A stretch of DNA of 64,000 bases from Sanguinoderma infundibulare (Eukaryota > Basidiomycota > Agaricomycetes > Polyporales > Polyporaceae). Positions 31,649 through 41,843 of the stretch are shown here, one piece after another. Location of the stretch: contig JAVLRN010000001.1 in NCBI GenBank assembly GCA_032821775.1, forward strand, positions 4,712,001-4,776,000, in the 5' to 3' direction. The position numbers and the translations under genes were made by a program. Each line of letters starts with the position of its first letter. Position 1 is the stretch's first letter. Below the pieces are notes generated by a model. It did not search any database and was not told the DNA's origin. It saw only the letters and a list, made by a program, of their open reading frames with translations.

Positions 31649-32265
31649 TCAGCGAACCGGGAGGGTGTTGAGATGAAAAAGCTGCGCAAGACTCACAGCG
31701 GGAGATGTCCGTCCCACAGAGCACAGGGCCTCTATTCGGATCAGGTTTACAAGTCTGCCTATGTAGGCAACAGCCTGTAGGACCGCAGAGTGGCGTGTCC
31801 TCCCGGCGGGGCTGCTAAAACTAGCCAACTGGAATGTCGGTATTGAAGACTGAACAAGATGAATTAAATCAACGACCATGAGGAGGATTCGTTCGGACCT
31901 CGCTTGAGCAGATGGGACTTGGAAGAGCGGAGAGAAAAGGAGGGTGACGTACGAATGCAATGTCTCTTTGATGATGCGCGAATGTCCTTCGATAGCAGGT
32001 CCAGATACGCATTCCATTTGTCTCCCACTGCCTTCGAGAATGAAAAGATTCTGACTGTGAGGATGGTCCACTGAGAGCACGACTCAGCACAGTTTACAAA
32101 GATCGATGAGAAACTCCTCACCCTCGATGTCCGAGTCCAAGCGTTAAGGATGGTCCACCTTAAGGGAGCGGCAAGCGCCGACGGAGACGAGACACGATCG
32201 AGGGACGTGCGGTGGAGCGAGCGGGGAGAGATGCACGAAGGAAGGACATGAATCGACTGCTCCAT
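31649..32265 (-). other. unrecognised minus-strand open frames (unit A)
   Basis: Two overlapping open frames (31,649-32,080 and 31,864-32,265) are conserved between units only as far as the DNA is. No domain is recognised. They could be the decayed 3' part of a gene, or noncoding. Confidence 0.25.
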
Positions 32266-32882
32266 GGGACTCAGACCCGTGTTTTCTGCTCAACTTGCCA
32301 CGCGAGCGCACGCGATCTTGCGATCATCTCCCTGGGCGCTCATCCTCCGAACCCTATGTCCGGCATATGCCGTGACGCGTGGCAAGCCTGTCGTTTTCGT
32401 TCCCCTTTCAGCTCGGACAAAGCGGGACGCGCTCACCGTCGCCACCGCCAGTAAGTATCCATTGTACACATGCACGTCCGCTGTGTTGACCAATTTCCAT
32501 AGCAACAACCCTTGGACAGCGCGCTTCACTCCCATTCTCCCAACCCTCGGTCCTATATACGCACGTAACCTCACAGTCCGAGTCTTTGCCCACCCGTCTG
32601 CGTCAGTGACTGCCCGACCAAATCGCTGCCCCTCCTACGCTTCGATCGGCACACATCCGTCGGTGCCGCACCACTCTGTGAATCTGAACCCTCCTCGAAC
32701 CGCACACAAGCTTGCCCGCTTGCCCGCCCGCCCGCCCACGGTGCATGGTCATGATGCCCCAACGGGAGCCGATGCACCGACCTATCAAGATGCCGGTGGC
32801 ATGGTACCTCCCAAACACGCCCGCCACCGGCATGCAGACACCAGCACCCTCAGACGACGGGACAAACCTCGTAACACGCTGA
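32266..32882. other. no gene recognised (unit A)
   Basis: A long Pro/Arg-rich plus-strand open frame (32,264-33,124) crosses this stretch, but its content is the shadow of GC-rich sequence and it overlaps the Sel1 relic in a different frame. A GTAAGT...CATAG pair at 32,451-32,503 could be an intron. Confidence 0.35.
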
Positions 32883-33107
32883 TACTACACAAGCTTCCAC
32901 GCACCGCCGCTCCCCTTCCTCGCCAACTGCTACGCGAACGGCATCCCCACCCCCAAGGCCAAGCAGGACTTTGGCCGCGCCTTCCCCCTCTTCGTCCTCG
33001 CCGCAGAACACGGCCACCTCGACCCGTCCTGCCATGTCGGCTGCAAGAATGGCTAGGGCTGCCGCCGCGAGTGCGCAAAGGAGCGTGCTCACGCGATCTG
33101 CAACTGC
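32883..33107 (+). pseudogene. Sel1-repeat fragment, chitin-synthase-regulator (Skt5)-like (unit A)
   Basis: The frame encodes PFLANCYANGIPTPKAKQDF, then AFPLFVLAAEHGHLDPSC, then CKNG, a TAG stop at 33,054-33,056, and GCRRECAKERAHA. The A-x-x-Y-x-x-G...A-x-x-L-x-x-A-A-x-x-G-H spacing is that of a Sel1 repeat, as in Skt5/Chs4-type regulators. Only about one and a half repeats remain. The stop falls in the conserved NGxGxxRD turn. Confidence 0.6.
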
Positions 33108-33556
33108 CTCGTATTTGTCAGTAACAATTCGCGCACCACAATAGTTATAATGAATCACTTACCCAAACTTCTCGTCGCTGGCCGTTGTCGGCACTCGGGG
33201 CAGCGACAAACATGACGTGGTCGTCTGTGAATGGCGTGCATGTGCACAAACGCACACACAGACCGCGTCGATGACGAGGCTTTGGGCCAGCAGAACAGAG
33301 GTGGTTGCTCTGTGCAGGGAGAAGGGAGGATGGGCTTTAACCGTCATTCATCGCTGGATTTATACTGATCCCATTCAAGTTCTCACACACAGACCCATCC
33401 CATCCGCCCGGCGCCCCGCCATTCGGTCAAACCCTCCCTCCGCTCTCTCCCCGGTCAAACACCGCCGCAAATTGATGTCGAGCGCTGCGGTTGCCACTCA
33501 ATATCCCACATAATGTCCAGCTGCTTCCCTCCTCAATTCTTTCCATAACTAAACCC

Positions 33557-33652
33557 GCAGCCAAGTTGGCGTCCTCGAAGAGGGAGACGAGGTAAGCCTC
33601 GGCGGCCTCCTGGAGGGATATGACGGCAGAGGACTGGAAGCGGAGATCGGTC
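33557..33652 (-). pseudogene. histone H3 fragment, antisense copy (unit A)
   Basis: The minus strand encodes [20 protein letters not shown] followed by [12 protein letters not shown], the H3 histone-fold helix 2 region, then runs out of homology. No tail, no helix 3, no start or stop. Confidence 0.8.
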
Positions 33653-33978
33653 TAAACAGCCATGCGGTCAAGTCCCTGCAACAGAACCACCCAAGCACTG
33701 ATGCGCCGACCATCGTCACTCCCATGGCTTCTCCGTCGTCGCATCTTCCTGCCGAGATGCATCCCAATTTCGGCCTCCATCCGCCTGCTGTCCAGTGTGC
33801 TCACACGTCCGGAAGGATCATGAATTTCGGCTGCAGCGGTATGGTTCTCCAATTGCATTGATTCTGGCACGATCGCACCCTGATGCTAGGACTCCGCTGT
33901 TAAGCGAGATGAGGACCCTGTGTCCTCGGCGTCCGCACCATCACATGCCCACGTTGGACCCACCCGTCCGTGCGATTT

Positions 33979-34407
33979 TCACTGTCGGCCGCCACTCCGA
34001 TTGGCGGAACTCGTACTGGTGAGCGAGTCAGTACTCTCGATGGCGGCTGAAGGCTGCATTGGGCTCCACGCAGTGGAGTCTCCGCCTTGATGAGGGCCAC
34101 CAGCTTGAGGAGGGATCCGTGATCTGTGCAGGAGGATGGTATGGGCAGGTGCGGAGGAAATATGGGACTGAGAGATATCAAAAGAACTGATGAGCGATGA
34201 TGTTGAGTGGGCAAAGCTGACGTCCATCGGCGACGACGAGCTCAATGACGACTTGGAGGGACCGAGAGAGATGCGTCTGTTGTCCCGTGCGACTGTCTTT
34301 GGACCCGGACCTCTGCGCAAGTAGTGCACGATTGACTTGCGGGCACGAAACATGGCGAACCCAGCCGCACCGCAGAAGATACCAAGAGTAGCAGCGATGG
34401 TGCTCAC
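33979..34407 (-). pseudogene. membrane-anchor protein fragment (unit A)
   Basis: An open frame encodes STIAATLGIFCGAAGFAMF, a single membrane segment, followed by a basic stretch (RARKSIVHYLRRGPGP) and a Ser-rich cytoplasmic-like tail. No upstream extracellular part or start codon is in frame. It resembles the C-terminus of fungal single-pass membrane proteins. Confidence 0.4.
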
Positions 34408-34904
34408 AACCGACGGTGTCTTCGATGTCAGTGTCGATCATCCAGTCTGCTTGATTCCAGCCGACAGCGGGTATCCAGGAGCATTCACTCAAGGCTGCGG
34501 GGGAGCTTCATGCGAGGCAGTGGTGAGACGTCGGCGAGCGGAGAGGTACGTCCAGCTTCCAGGGTCTGTCAATTCCATACATGCTCGGCTAATGCATGAC
34601 ATTTGATGCAGCGTCTTAGTCTGAGAAAGTCGGTTAGCTGCTCGAAATTTATTATGTTTCATCTGCAGCGAGCACAGGGTTTCTCTCAGATACAAACTGT
34701 GGCAGGCAGGCAGCTAGACGGTTAGGTACAAGCAGGAGTGAGAGTCAGCGAGCCGATTGAACTAGAAGCTCAAACCCTTTCGACCGGCAACAGAACCACC
34801 CAACCGCCGGGGAGGACACATGCTATGGCGGCTGATATCGGTCGCTGCCAAGCCCGGATGTTACGTGAAATAGTAATTTCGTTGCATCATGATCCGCACC
34901 CACA

Positions 34905-35300
34905 TTAACGCTTGTTAGCCCAGGTTTACGCTAACCCTAGGTTAAGCTCGGATTAAGCAAAGCAAAGCTTCAGCCGCAACATTTTGTCTCGAGTCATATC
35001 CATAACACTCTCCTCATAATTGGACTTGAGCAGGCTTCGTGAATAGTTGTTCAGCTGAGGAAATAAGTTGGCAGAGGCGCATGTCTAAGTAGGGTTAGCA
35101 TTAGCCTAGGGTTAAGCCCGGGATGGGTTTTTGTAGAGATTCCTGCAGAGTGTGGTTCGCATAAATCAATTGGGCCAACAGTCGACATCATTTTCAAACA
35201 ATCTAGCTCGGAACAAGGTCAGCAGACAGTCTTCAGCTCGGCTGCCACTGTTTATCGCAGGTTAGTGTTAGGGTTAGTAGCTCGGGTTAGTGATAGAGTG
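34905..35300. repeat. degenerate telomere-like motifs (unit A)
   Basis: Clusters of TTAGGG/CCCTAA-like motifs: GCTAACCCTAGGTTAAGC near 34,929, TAGGGTTAGCATTAGCC near 35,090 and GTTAGTGTTAGGGTTAGTAG near 35,262. Both orientations occur. No gene. Confidence 0.6.
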
Positions 35301-35907
35301 TACTTTTGAGGCGGGATGAGCTCACAAATTTGTATGATTTCATTCTGACCTTGTATCTACTAGTCAGAATGCGATATTCCATCAGAAATCGAGCAGAAGA
35401 AACACTTTGGACAGAGAGGCAAGGCCAGACGAGCAGGAGTGTGACCGTGATTGGGTTCAGCGCTGACACTACGACGGGCCATGAAAGAAGACGTGGTGCG
35501 CATGGCTATGATCTAGCTGACGGAAGTGATCTTCGGGGGTCATGAAAGCCAGCCCGGGCCGTTCCGGACATTGGTCTACTCACCCATCGAAGCGATCCTG
35601 GAGTCCGAGGATGTTCGAGCGACTGGGTGAGCGCCTCCACTTCCGCATTTGGCAGTGGCCATACGTTCGGTTCCGCACTGCACTCCTTTGCTCCCGACCA
35701 CCACCATCCGACTCCGATACCCGACACTCGTGCCAGATGTTACACTTGGGCTTAGATTGGCATCAATGCTCTGTTACTGCGACGCTTGACTCGACTTGGC
35801 CGCAACCTCTCGATACTGGAACTGCTCCATCTGGCTCTATACGGTATTTGTTGGTGCGCCATCCCTGAAGACAACAACACAAGCTCAACATGATTCCCAA
35901 CAGTTGG
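35301..35907. other. no gene recognised (unit A)
   Basis: Short open frames only; no domain or splice structure recognised. Confidence 0.3.
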
Positions 35908-36578
35908 ATCGGATTGTGCCACGCGACGAAATCCGCCAAGCTGATCTTCGCCTCGTCGTCCGGGATGCGAGCAGCTACGACTACGCAAGACAACATATCG
36001 GCTCCGTGATGCGCCCTCAGCTGGCTTGATGCGGTATGCGCCCGCAACGTGGACGGCCAGGTGAGTTTATTTATGATTCGAGTTTCTCTTGCGGTGTGAG
36101 CTCTGTGTCCGGAGTACGGGCTCTGTCAGATGGACAGCTCTCTTTGGGACAGTATGGTGAGCTATCATGAATTTGCGTGCACAAACGGCTCGGGCTCGGC
36201 CTCCAGGGCGACTTCAGGGACAAGCCGAACTGGTGCGGCAGGCAGATCCAGCATGTCGCCAGGCTCGAGGAGGCCGGCGATGGTTTCCCGCTCGTTCACG
36301 TGAAGATGGATATGTGCAAGTCGATGCGCCTTGCTTGTTTTCCCACCTCCTGGTGGATGCTGCAGCCCGGCTACAGTCGTTGACAGCCGTGCCGATGATC
36401 TCCGCGCGTTCTTCACCCAGAAGTTTGTGTTGTGCACCCAGGTTTTCGTCGCGTTCGGCGCAAAGGACAAAAATGTCTTTTTCATATACACTTCGGAGGA
36501 GTACGAGCGTGCTGCCCGCATCCCAGACGATGGGCAGAGGATCAGCTTGGTGGATTTCGTCGCATGGCACAATCCGAT
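35908..36578. repeat. inverted repeat of a coding-like segment (unit A)
   Basis: Arms at about 35,908-35,973 and 36,512-36,578 are reverse complements apart from a few changes. Both read ARIPDD...ISL.DFVAWHNPI, on opposite strands. The loop is about 540 bases. Confidence 0.7.
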
Positions 36579-37150
36579 CGACCGCAACACTCAGAGTGGA
36601 GATCAGAGACGGTTAATCATTCAGGGAAGGGCAGACACTCGGCCCGAACATGTACGCACATCCATTCTCGTCGGTCAGTGGCCAATGCCCGGTTGCAAAA
36701 TTTTGCAGATGATACGCGAGCAGGGTCCTAGGCGCGTCGCCTCTTCTCAAGCTACGGCATCTTCTGTCCGAGTTTAGTGCATGTATCCCGAGTGCAATAT
36801 TGTGTTTCATGTCAAGGCGTCTGGATATGCGCGAACTGAAGGTGAAGGCCGTGGCGGCTGCAGGCGTGTTGTAGGCGAGTGCATTGTATGTACATGGCCG
36901 AGCCGGAGCAAATGGAGTCCGTATCAAAGCATGGAGCCCACATCGGGTCGCTCCTGGAGCATCCGCCTGCCATCCACACAGACAACCTTCTTTATGGTTG
37001 TCTGGTGTTCGACGGCCCGAGAAGTTCATTGCTCATGATGTTGTAGCTTGAGGACTCAGTAAATCGAGAAGTCAAGCTCGTCGGAAGGGAACTCGGCTCG
37101 TGGATGTCCAATGTATGCGCCTTGTATTCACGTACAGTCTTCAGGGCCAT
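36331..37150 (+). pseudogene. decayed protein of unknown family (unit A)
   Basis: An open frame to 36,777 encodes DDLRAFFTQKFVLCTQVFVA, KNVFFIYTSEEYERAAR and the DFVAWHNPI motif. Further protein-like pieces follow in other frames (DNLLYGCLVFDGPRSSLLMM near 36,980, KLVGRELGSWMSNVCALYSR near 37,080), separated by stops. It looks like a former gene, but I do not recognise it. Confidence 0.35.
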
Positions 37151-38501
37151 CGTTGATCTCGGATCTGACCCGTACTGCAACAGAACCACCCAAGCGCGGG
37201 TATCGCCTCACCCAGGTACCCGCACTCATGGCGCCTCGCTGGCGGTCAGGATACTGCACAAGTCTGCGGCATTCGATGGCGCGCAGTTTGCCGTTGATGT
37301 CGGGTATGTGTGTCTCCCCGTTCTTTCAGAAAATATGATGACAATGGGGCTGTGGTTCCATCAGCTTTACGACCCTTCCATGCTCGACGTCCGTGACTGT
37401 GGTGACCCTGTTTGCTTGGATTCAGCGGAGAGGTGCACAAACACGAAGACGGGAAGCGGGAAGGCAGCGTTTCGCTTGAAGAGCCGTGCAAGGCAGGGCA
37501 GTTCAGAGATTTGACAAGTGAGCAACGATTTGGAAGACCATACGTGTACGAATATCGATCAAGGCTGCTGCCACGGCAGGGCGATATGTGGAGATCAGAG
37601 GCCTGCGTGCGAACTGTGGAGGACTCGGGGATGGGTGGAGTCTCGGAAGAAGGCAGTGCCTGCTTCCTGGCGGATCGGGGCTGACGTTTCGGTGAGCAGA
37701 GCATTTCCGTAACTTCCATTCTGCCCGTAGAGTGTGGTCCATCGTCATAATACTGATTCGGTTTCCCTCCTCCATGCCCCGCAGTCTGTGATCATTGGTA
37801 CAGGCATACGTCCGTGGGCTGATTGTGCGCAGTGGAAGTTTGGGCGGGGCAGCTCGATTTACCATCGCAGAGATGTTACCGATGGCCGAGGACCGAGGTC
37901 AGCGTTCACGGCATATCAGTGGAAGCAAACGAGGCTAACCTCCGTAGCCCTTTTCTGTAGTCAAGATCCGTTGTGACGTCGGTTGTCCTCTTCGGTGGGT
38001 CGACAAACACCGTTCGTACCGAGTATGCGGTACGTCCTTCCCGTCACACTCGCTGGCATCTTCGGCGCTGATTACGTTACAGTTCCGCGACTGCTCAATT
38101 TTAGCCCCCGTCACATTCTCACACCCACCAGGGTCTGCGCCGCCACCCTTGCTGTATCTTCGAGTGAACCGCTGTCGACGCCAATCTCACCCTCTTCCCC
38201 CCCCCAGCTCCTCGCCTGCCCCTCATCGTGTTCGCGCCCTCCCCGTCATCGTGTTTGTGCCTTCCCCCGTGTCCAACCTCTATGTATGCTCCCCGGCGCC
38301 CATTCACTGTGTAATAATGCGGTCTGGATCCCATTTCCACGACGTGCTGGTGAGTGGGGCTCCGTCGCTGTCCACACCCGCCGACTGTTACTTACTATTG
38401 CGCCGTCCAGGTTCCTTTCTATCTCGCATCCCCACACCCACCTCTTCGCCACTGTCGCGTCGTCCAGAGAAACGGCTTTCGACTCCCCCGGCATTCCTTG
38501 T
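37151..38501. other. 1.35 kb without a recognisable gene (unit A)
   Basis: Several open frames of 100-250 codons exist on both strands, but none shows domain motifs or coherent splicing. A C-homopolymer near 38,199 varies in length between units. Confidence 0.35.
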
Positions 38502-38729
38502 ACCGCTCTCCGCTTCCCGTCCTCTGCCGTCATGACCCTCCGAGAGGCCACCGAGGCTTACCTCGTCTCCCTCTTCGAGGACATCAACTTGGCTGCCATG
38601 CACGTGAAGCGTGTGACCATCCAGTCCAAGGACCTCGTATGTCTCCAGCCATCTGTGTTGTGGCCATCATGTGCTCACTGGATCTATTCTCAGGCTCTTG
38701 CTCGTCGTCTCAGAGGCAAGAGGTCTTAA
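38502..38729 (+). pseudogene. histone H3 C-terminal fragment with intron (unit A)
   Basis: Exon 38,502-38,636 encodes [32 protein letters not shown] and [13 protein letters not shown] 57-base GTATGT...CTCAG intron follows, then [11 protein letters not shown] and TAA, i.e. H3 helix 2 to the end. The N-terminal tail and helix 1 are not recognisable upstream. Substitutions at normally invariant H3 sites (QSSAV to PSSAV, ALQEA to TLREA) suggest no functional constraint. Confidence 0.75.
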
Positions 38730-39315
38730 GCGGATAGCTCGCCCGGTATTGTTCTAGGCCTGATACCCCCGCTTCGTCATATTCGCTCGACTTGCCTGTC
38801 CGTGGCAGCGGGTATGCGGACGATCTCAGGACATCGCTGCCGCGTTTCCGTCGGTCGGCAGTTGTGCCATGGCCCTCGAACATGCGACCGGTGCGTGGCT
38901 TTTGTGCGCCGTCTGTTGTACTTGATTTAAACGCGATTCTTATAATTTTGTAGCTGCGCACGCCAACATCCTGTCCGCACGAACCGCGACTGTCCGGCAG
39001 CGGCATGCGGCACAATACACCCCCGTCCCTTGTCTCCGGCACCCCTGTGTGCCTCGACTGCGCCTGGGCGTCGAGGATACAGGATGTGCGGCTTCCATTT
39101 GAGCACGTCGCGTGCGCGTACCGAGCTCCGTCCTCGCTGCAAGACAAATACGAATACGACCGCTGCGGCGGCCTGGGGTGTTGTCTCTCATATTGGCATG
39201 CACACTCGACCTCGCGCGTACCACGTCTTGTCCCCGCTCGAAGATGCGCACGACGATCCAAACATCGCGCGCGACTTCGAAGGGCTCGCGCACGAACTCG
39301 AGCTCTTGGACGTCG
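38730..39315. other. no gene recognised (unit A)
   Basis: Open frames on both strands are shadows of GC-rich sequence. The last part (about 39,290-39,315) may hold eroded upstream proteasome sequence. Confidence 0.35.
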
Positions 39316-39935
39316 CTCGGCGTCGAGAAGCGCGTCCAGTCCCCCCTCCTCGAGTCGTCCTCCATCGAGAAGATCATGGAGATCGACCGCAAGCTCAACT
39401 GCACCATGTCCGGCCTCACCAATGATGCCCGCACCACTATCGACCACGCCCGGGCCCGAGTCACCGCTCAGAACCACGCATTCACCTACAACGAGCACAT
39501 CAAGGTCGAGAGCATCACCCAGGCCATGTACAACCTCACGCTGCGGTTCGCGGAGAGCATGCACGGCGAGGACGCGATGATGAGTCGGCCGTTCGGAGTT
39601 GCGCTCTTGATTGCGGCAATCGACGCGCTTGGGCCACAATTGTGAGTGTTCCGTCTCGCGCATTCTTGCACCTTCTCATGATGTGCCTCTGTGTGGAGGT
39701 TTCGCACTGATCCCTCTGGTACATGTGTCCAGCATGATGCGAAGGAGATCGGCTCCGGCTCGGAGGCGGCGCAGAGTGAACTGCAAGATAAGTGGCACAA
39801 GGTAAGTCTGCCTGTCCCCCGCCTCGTACAAATTCCATGCCATGCTCATCGTAAACCGGCAGCGAAGTTCAGATACTCGTTCTCGGCAGGTGATGGAGGA
39901 GAAGCTCGAGCACCACAACGTGCAACTCGCTCAGG
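39316..39935 (+). pseudogene. 20S proteasome alpha-5 subunit, truncated (unit A)
   Basis: Exon 1 remnant 39,316-39,641 encodes [47 protein letters not shown] and [16 protein letters not shown]. After a GTGAGT...GGAG intron, 39,699-39,801 encodes [20 protein letters not shown] and [11 protein letters not shown]. 39,863-39,935 gives [15 protein letters not shown] after a short deletion with loss of frame. This is the alpha-5 (PSMA5/Pup2) sequence. The first 60-70 residues (N-terminal gate and helix 0), the part before VMEEK and the C-terminus are missing or broken. A two-residue insertion interrupts DHARVTAQ. Confidence 0.8.
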
Positions 39936-40676
39936 TGCGCCGCCCTAGACGAATATCATGCGCACGAAGGAGGAGGCCATCGAGACTTGAAGGGCTGCTG
40001 CAGCGGCATCAATGGCTCGCCACCGCACAGAGCGAGGACAGTTCGCACTCGCGCAGCAGCGACCTTGGTTTCTTCGGTCCAGTACGTGTATTGTTGCGTA
40101 TTCGGAGCTATGGCCTGGCTTTTCGATCTGTAAGTCCAGGTGCAGGAGCCGTTTGGCTAGCGAGGTCGGCGAGATCAGCGACGTCATCTCAACCGACTGC
40201 GGGCGTCGGATGCTCGGTTGGCGGCGGGGGTGTCTCTGTGGAGCGGGTAAATTAGCTGTTCACCTCCTGTACATACTCCACACAATGGAATTTTTTGTAT
40301 ACGTCTCTTTCGAGTGTGCCTCCGATGCGGGAACGTCGAGGTCTCAAAAACGAGTGTATTTGCGGGTGGACTTTAAACACAAGTCCTCAGCCCTCTCCCC
40401 CGGTTCCGTCCCTTACTCCGCTCCCAAACTACCCCGCTCCCAAACTACCCCCAAGTTCTCTGCTCTCAAACTACGCCCCAGTTCTCTCCCTAAGTCCCTG
40501 TTTGTTTCTCTGGCAAGAAGACGATCAGACCCTGGAACAAACACCGCCGATTGCCGCACCCCCGATCCAGCGACGTGTCGTTGTCGCTCGCATCCGTGCT
40601 CGTTGTCCTCGTGTCCCTCTCCCCATCTGCACTCACCCTCGTTCTCGCTCTCGCTCTCTCGCTCTCCCTCACGAAC
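39936..40676. other. array junction A/B
   Basis: It joins the right end of unit A to a truncated DUF6535 exon of unit B. The stretch 40,370-40,490 is Pro/Ser-codon-like (repeated CCCAAACTACCCC), followed by a fixed 150-base stretch and a CTCGCTCT microsatellite (40,641-40,668). The DUF6535 homology then starts at GCCTCCGCC (40,677). This joint replaces the natural DUF6535 3' end. Confidence 0.7.
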
Positions 40677-41662
40677 GCCTCCGCCCTCTCACGCAAGATC
40701 CGATTCAAACACTCCTCCGCCCTCCTCAACACCTCATCGAAGATCTGGTACCTCTCCTGCCGCCGAGCCTTCTCCCCGTCGTGCTCCACCGCAATGTCGC
40801 ACCAGATCCGCATCAGCTGCCTCGCGGCCTCGTTCTGCGTCTGCAGCCCGTGCACACCCCGCTTCTCGAACGTGTCCTCGCCCGTCTTCGTCCCGTAGTG
40901 CGCCCGCAGGATCCGCTCGACGTGCTTCAACGCCCGCCCCTTGTCGCCCACCTCCCTGAAGCACTCGTTGATCCGCCGCCGCCGCTCCCCGCTCCCCCAG
41001 AACTCGCGGTTGGCAAACGTCAGCGCCTCGAGCTCCAGCCTCGCCTGGTGCCGCGCCGTCTCGTCCAGCTCCCGCTTCTCCAACGTGCGGAACTCGCCCA
41101 CCCGCGACTTGCTGAAGACGCGTGGCAGCCGCGGGTCGAGCACGCGCCGCAGGTTGTACGCCACGCGGAAGAGCGCGCGCGAGAGCGGCGACTTGAACGG
41201 CGCGTGCGGCGAGAACGTCGGGCAGAGCGCCGAACCCCACGTCGCCGCCCACCACACGCCGTTGAGGCCGAGGAGGACCCAGGCAAGGGGCGCGTTCAGC
41301 TTGCATGCGAGCATGACGACGCTGGTGGAGAACAGCAACACGCTGAGCTGGAGCAGGATGGAGATGCAGGCGACAATCCCTCGGATGTTCCACATGCGCA
41401 GGCCATGGTGCCGGGACAGGCGGACGCGCTCGCGGCTGCGCGGGAGGGAGGGCTCGTCCAGGACGTACTCGCGCAGCCACTGCTTGACCCATAGCCTCAT
41501 CTCGGACGCGATGAGGCTGCAGAGCAGTCCGGCGTTGAGGAACGCGTTGAGGATTATGTCAATGGCGCTGCTGTGGAACTAGGTGTCCGTGAGAGAGTCC
41601 GCCAAAGTAGCACCCTCGTTCCCGATTTACTGGGAGATCGCGCGTAGAACGTCGATCGTGAT
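40490..41662 (-). pseudogene. DUF6535 last exon with nonsense codons and altered 3' end (unit B)
   Basis: It retains the segment deleted in units A and C, including WVKQWLREY and both membrane stretches. Two stops (TAA for the second Gln of ISQQ, TAG at the following Thr-Gln-Pro) lie between the acceptor and the first Met at 41,500. The 3' end is cut at AFVRE and continues in frame into junction sequence for about 60 Arg/Thr-rich codons. Probably nonfunctional, although a 336-codon ATG frame remains. Confidence 0.75.
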
Positions 41663-41843
41663 CTATGTGTCATCGGGCTGAAAGGGCGTTGCGTTTTGGT
41701 GGACGACCGTCGTTACAGGAGATGCCAGACGGAGGCCACGGAAGGCTGACAGCGGCGATGTAGCTGGGTAAACCCGGATTCATTCTTCTTGGTTGTTGGA
41801 GCATGCCAATTTCCGGATGACGGCATCCAATGTGCATCCACAG

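Larger units (their letters stand above)
29131..40676. repeat. tandem array, unit A
   Basis: First copy of the 11.5-12 kb unit; it includes the A/B junction at its right end. Corresponding points recur 11,903-11,904 bases later in unit B and 23,464-23,465 later in unit C. Confidence 0.9.

Noticed and set aside
32264..33124. Plus-strand open frame of 286 codons, repeated in each unit
   Set aside because: Pro/Arg/His-rich translation in a different frame from the recognisable Sel1 piece; no domain.
37983..38729. A complete histone H3 variant gene with an extended N-terminus
   Set aside because: No H3 tail or helix 1 can be found in any frame upstream of 38,502; the upstream part is unrelated sequence.
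38710..39663. Minus-strand open frame of 317 codons, present in all three units
   Set aside because: It is antisense to the proteasome alpha-5 and H3 pieces and reads as Arg-rich shadow translation; conservation only reflects recent duplication.
40295..41494. Plus-strand open frame of 399 codons across the A/B junction
   Set aside because: Mostly antisense to the DUF6535 exon; GC-rich codon bias leaves the opposite strand open.
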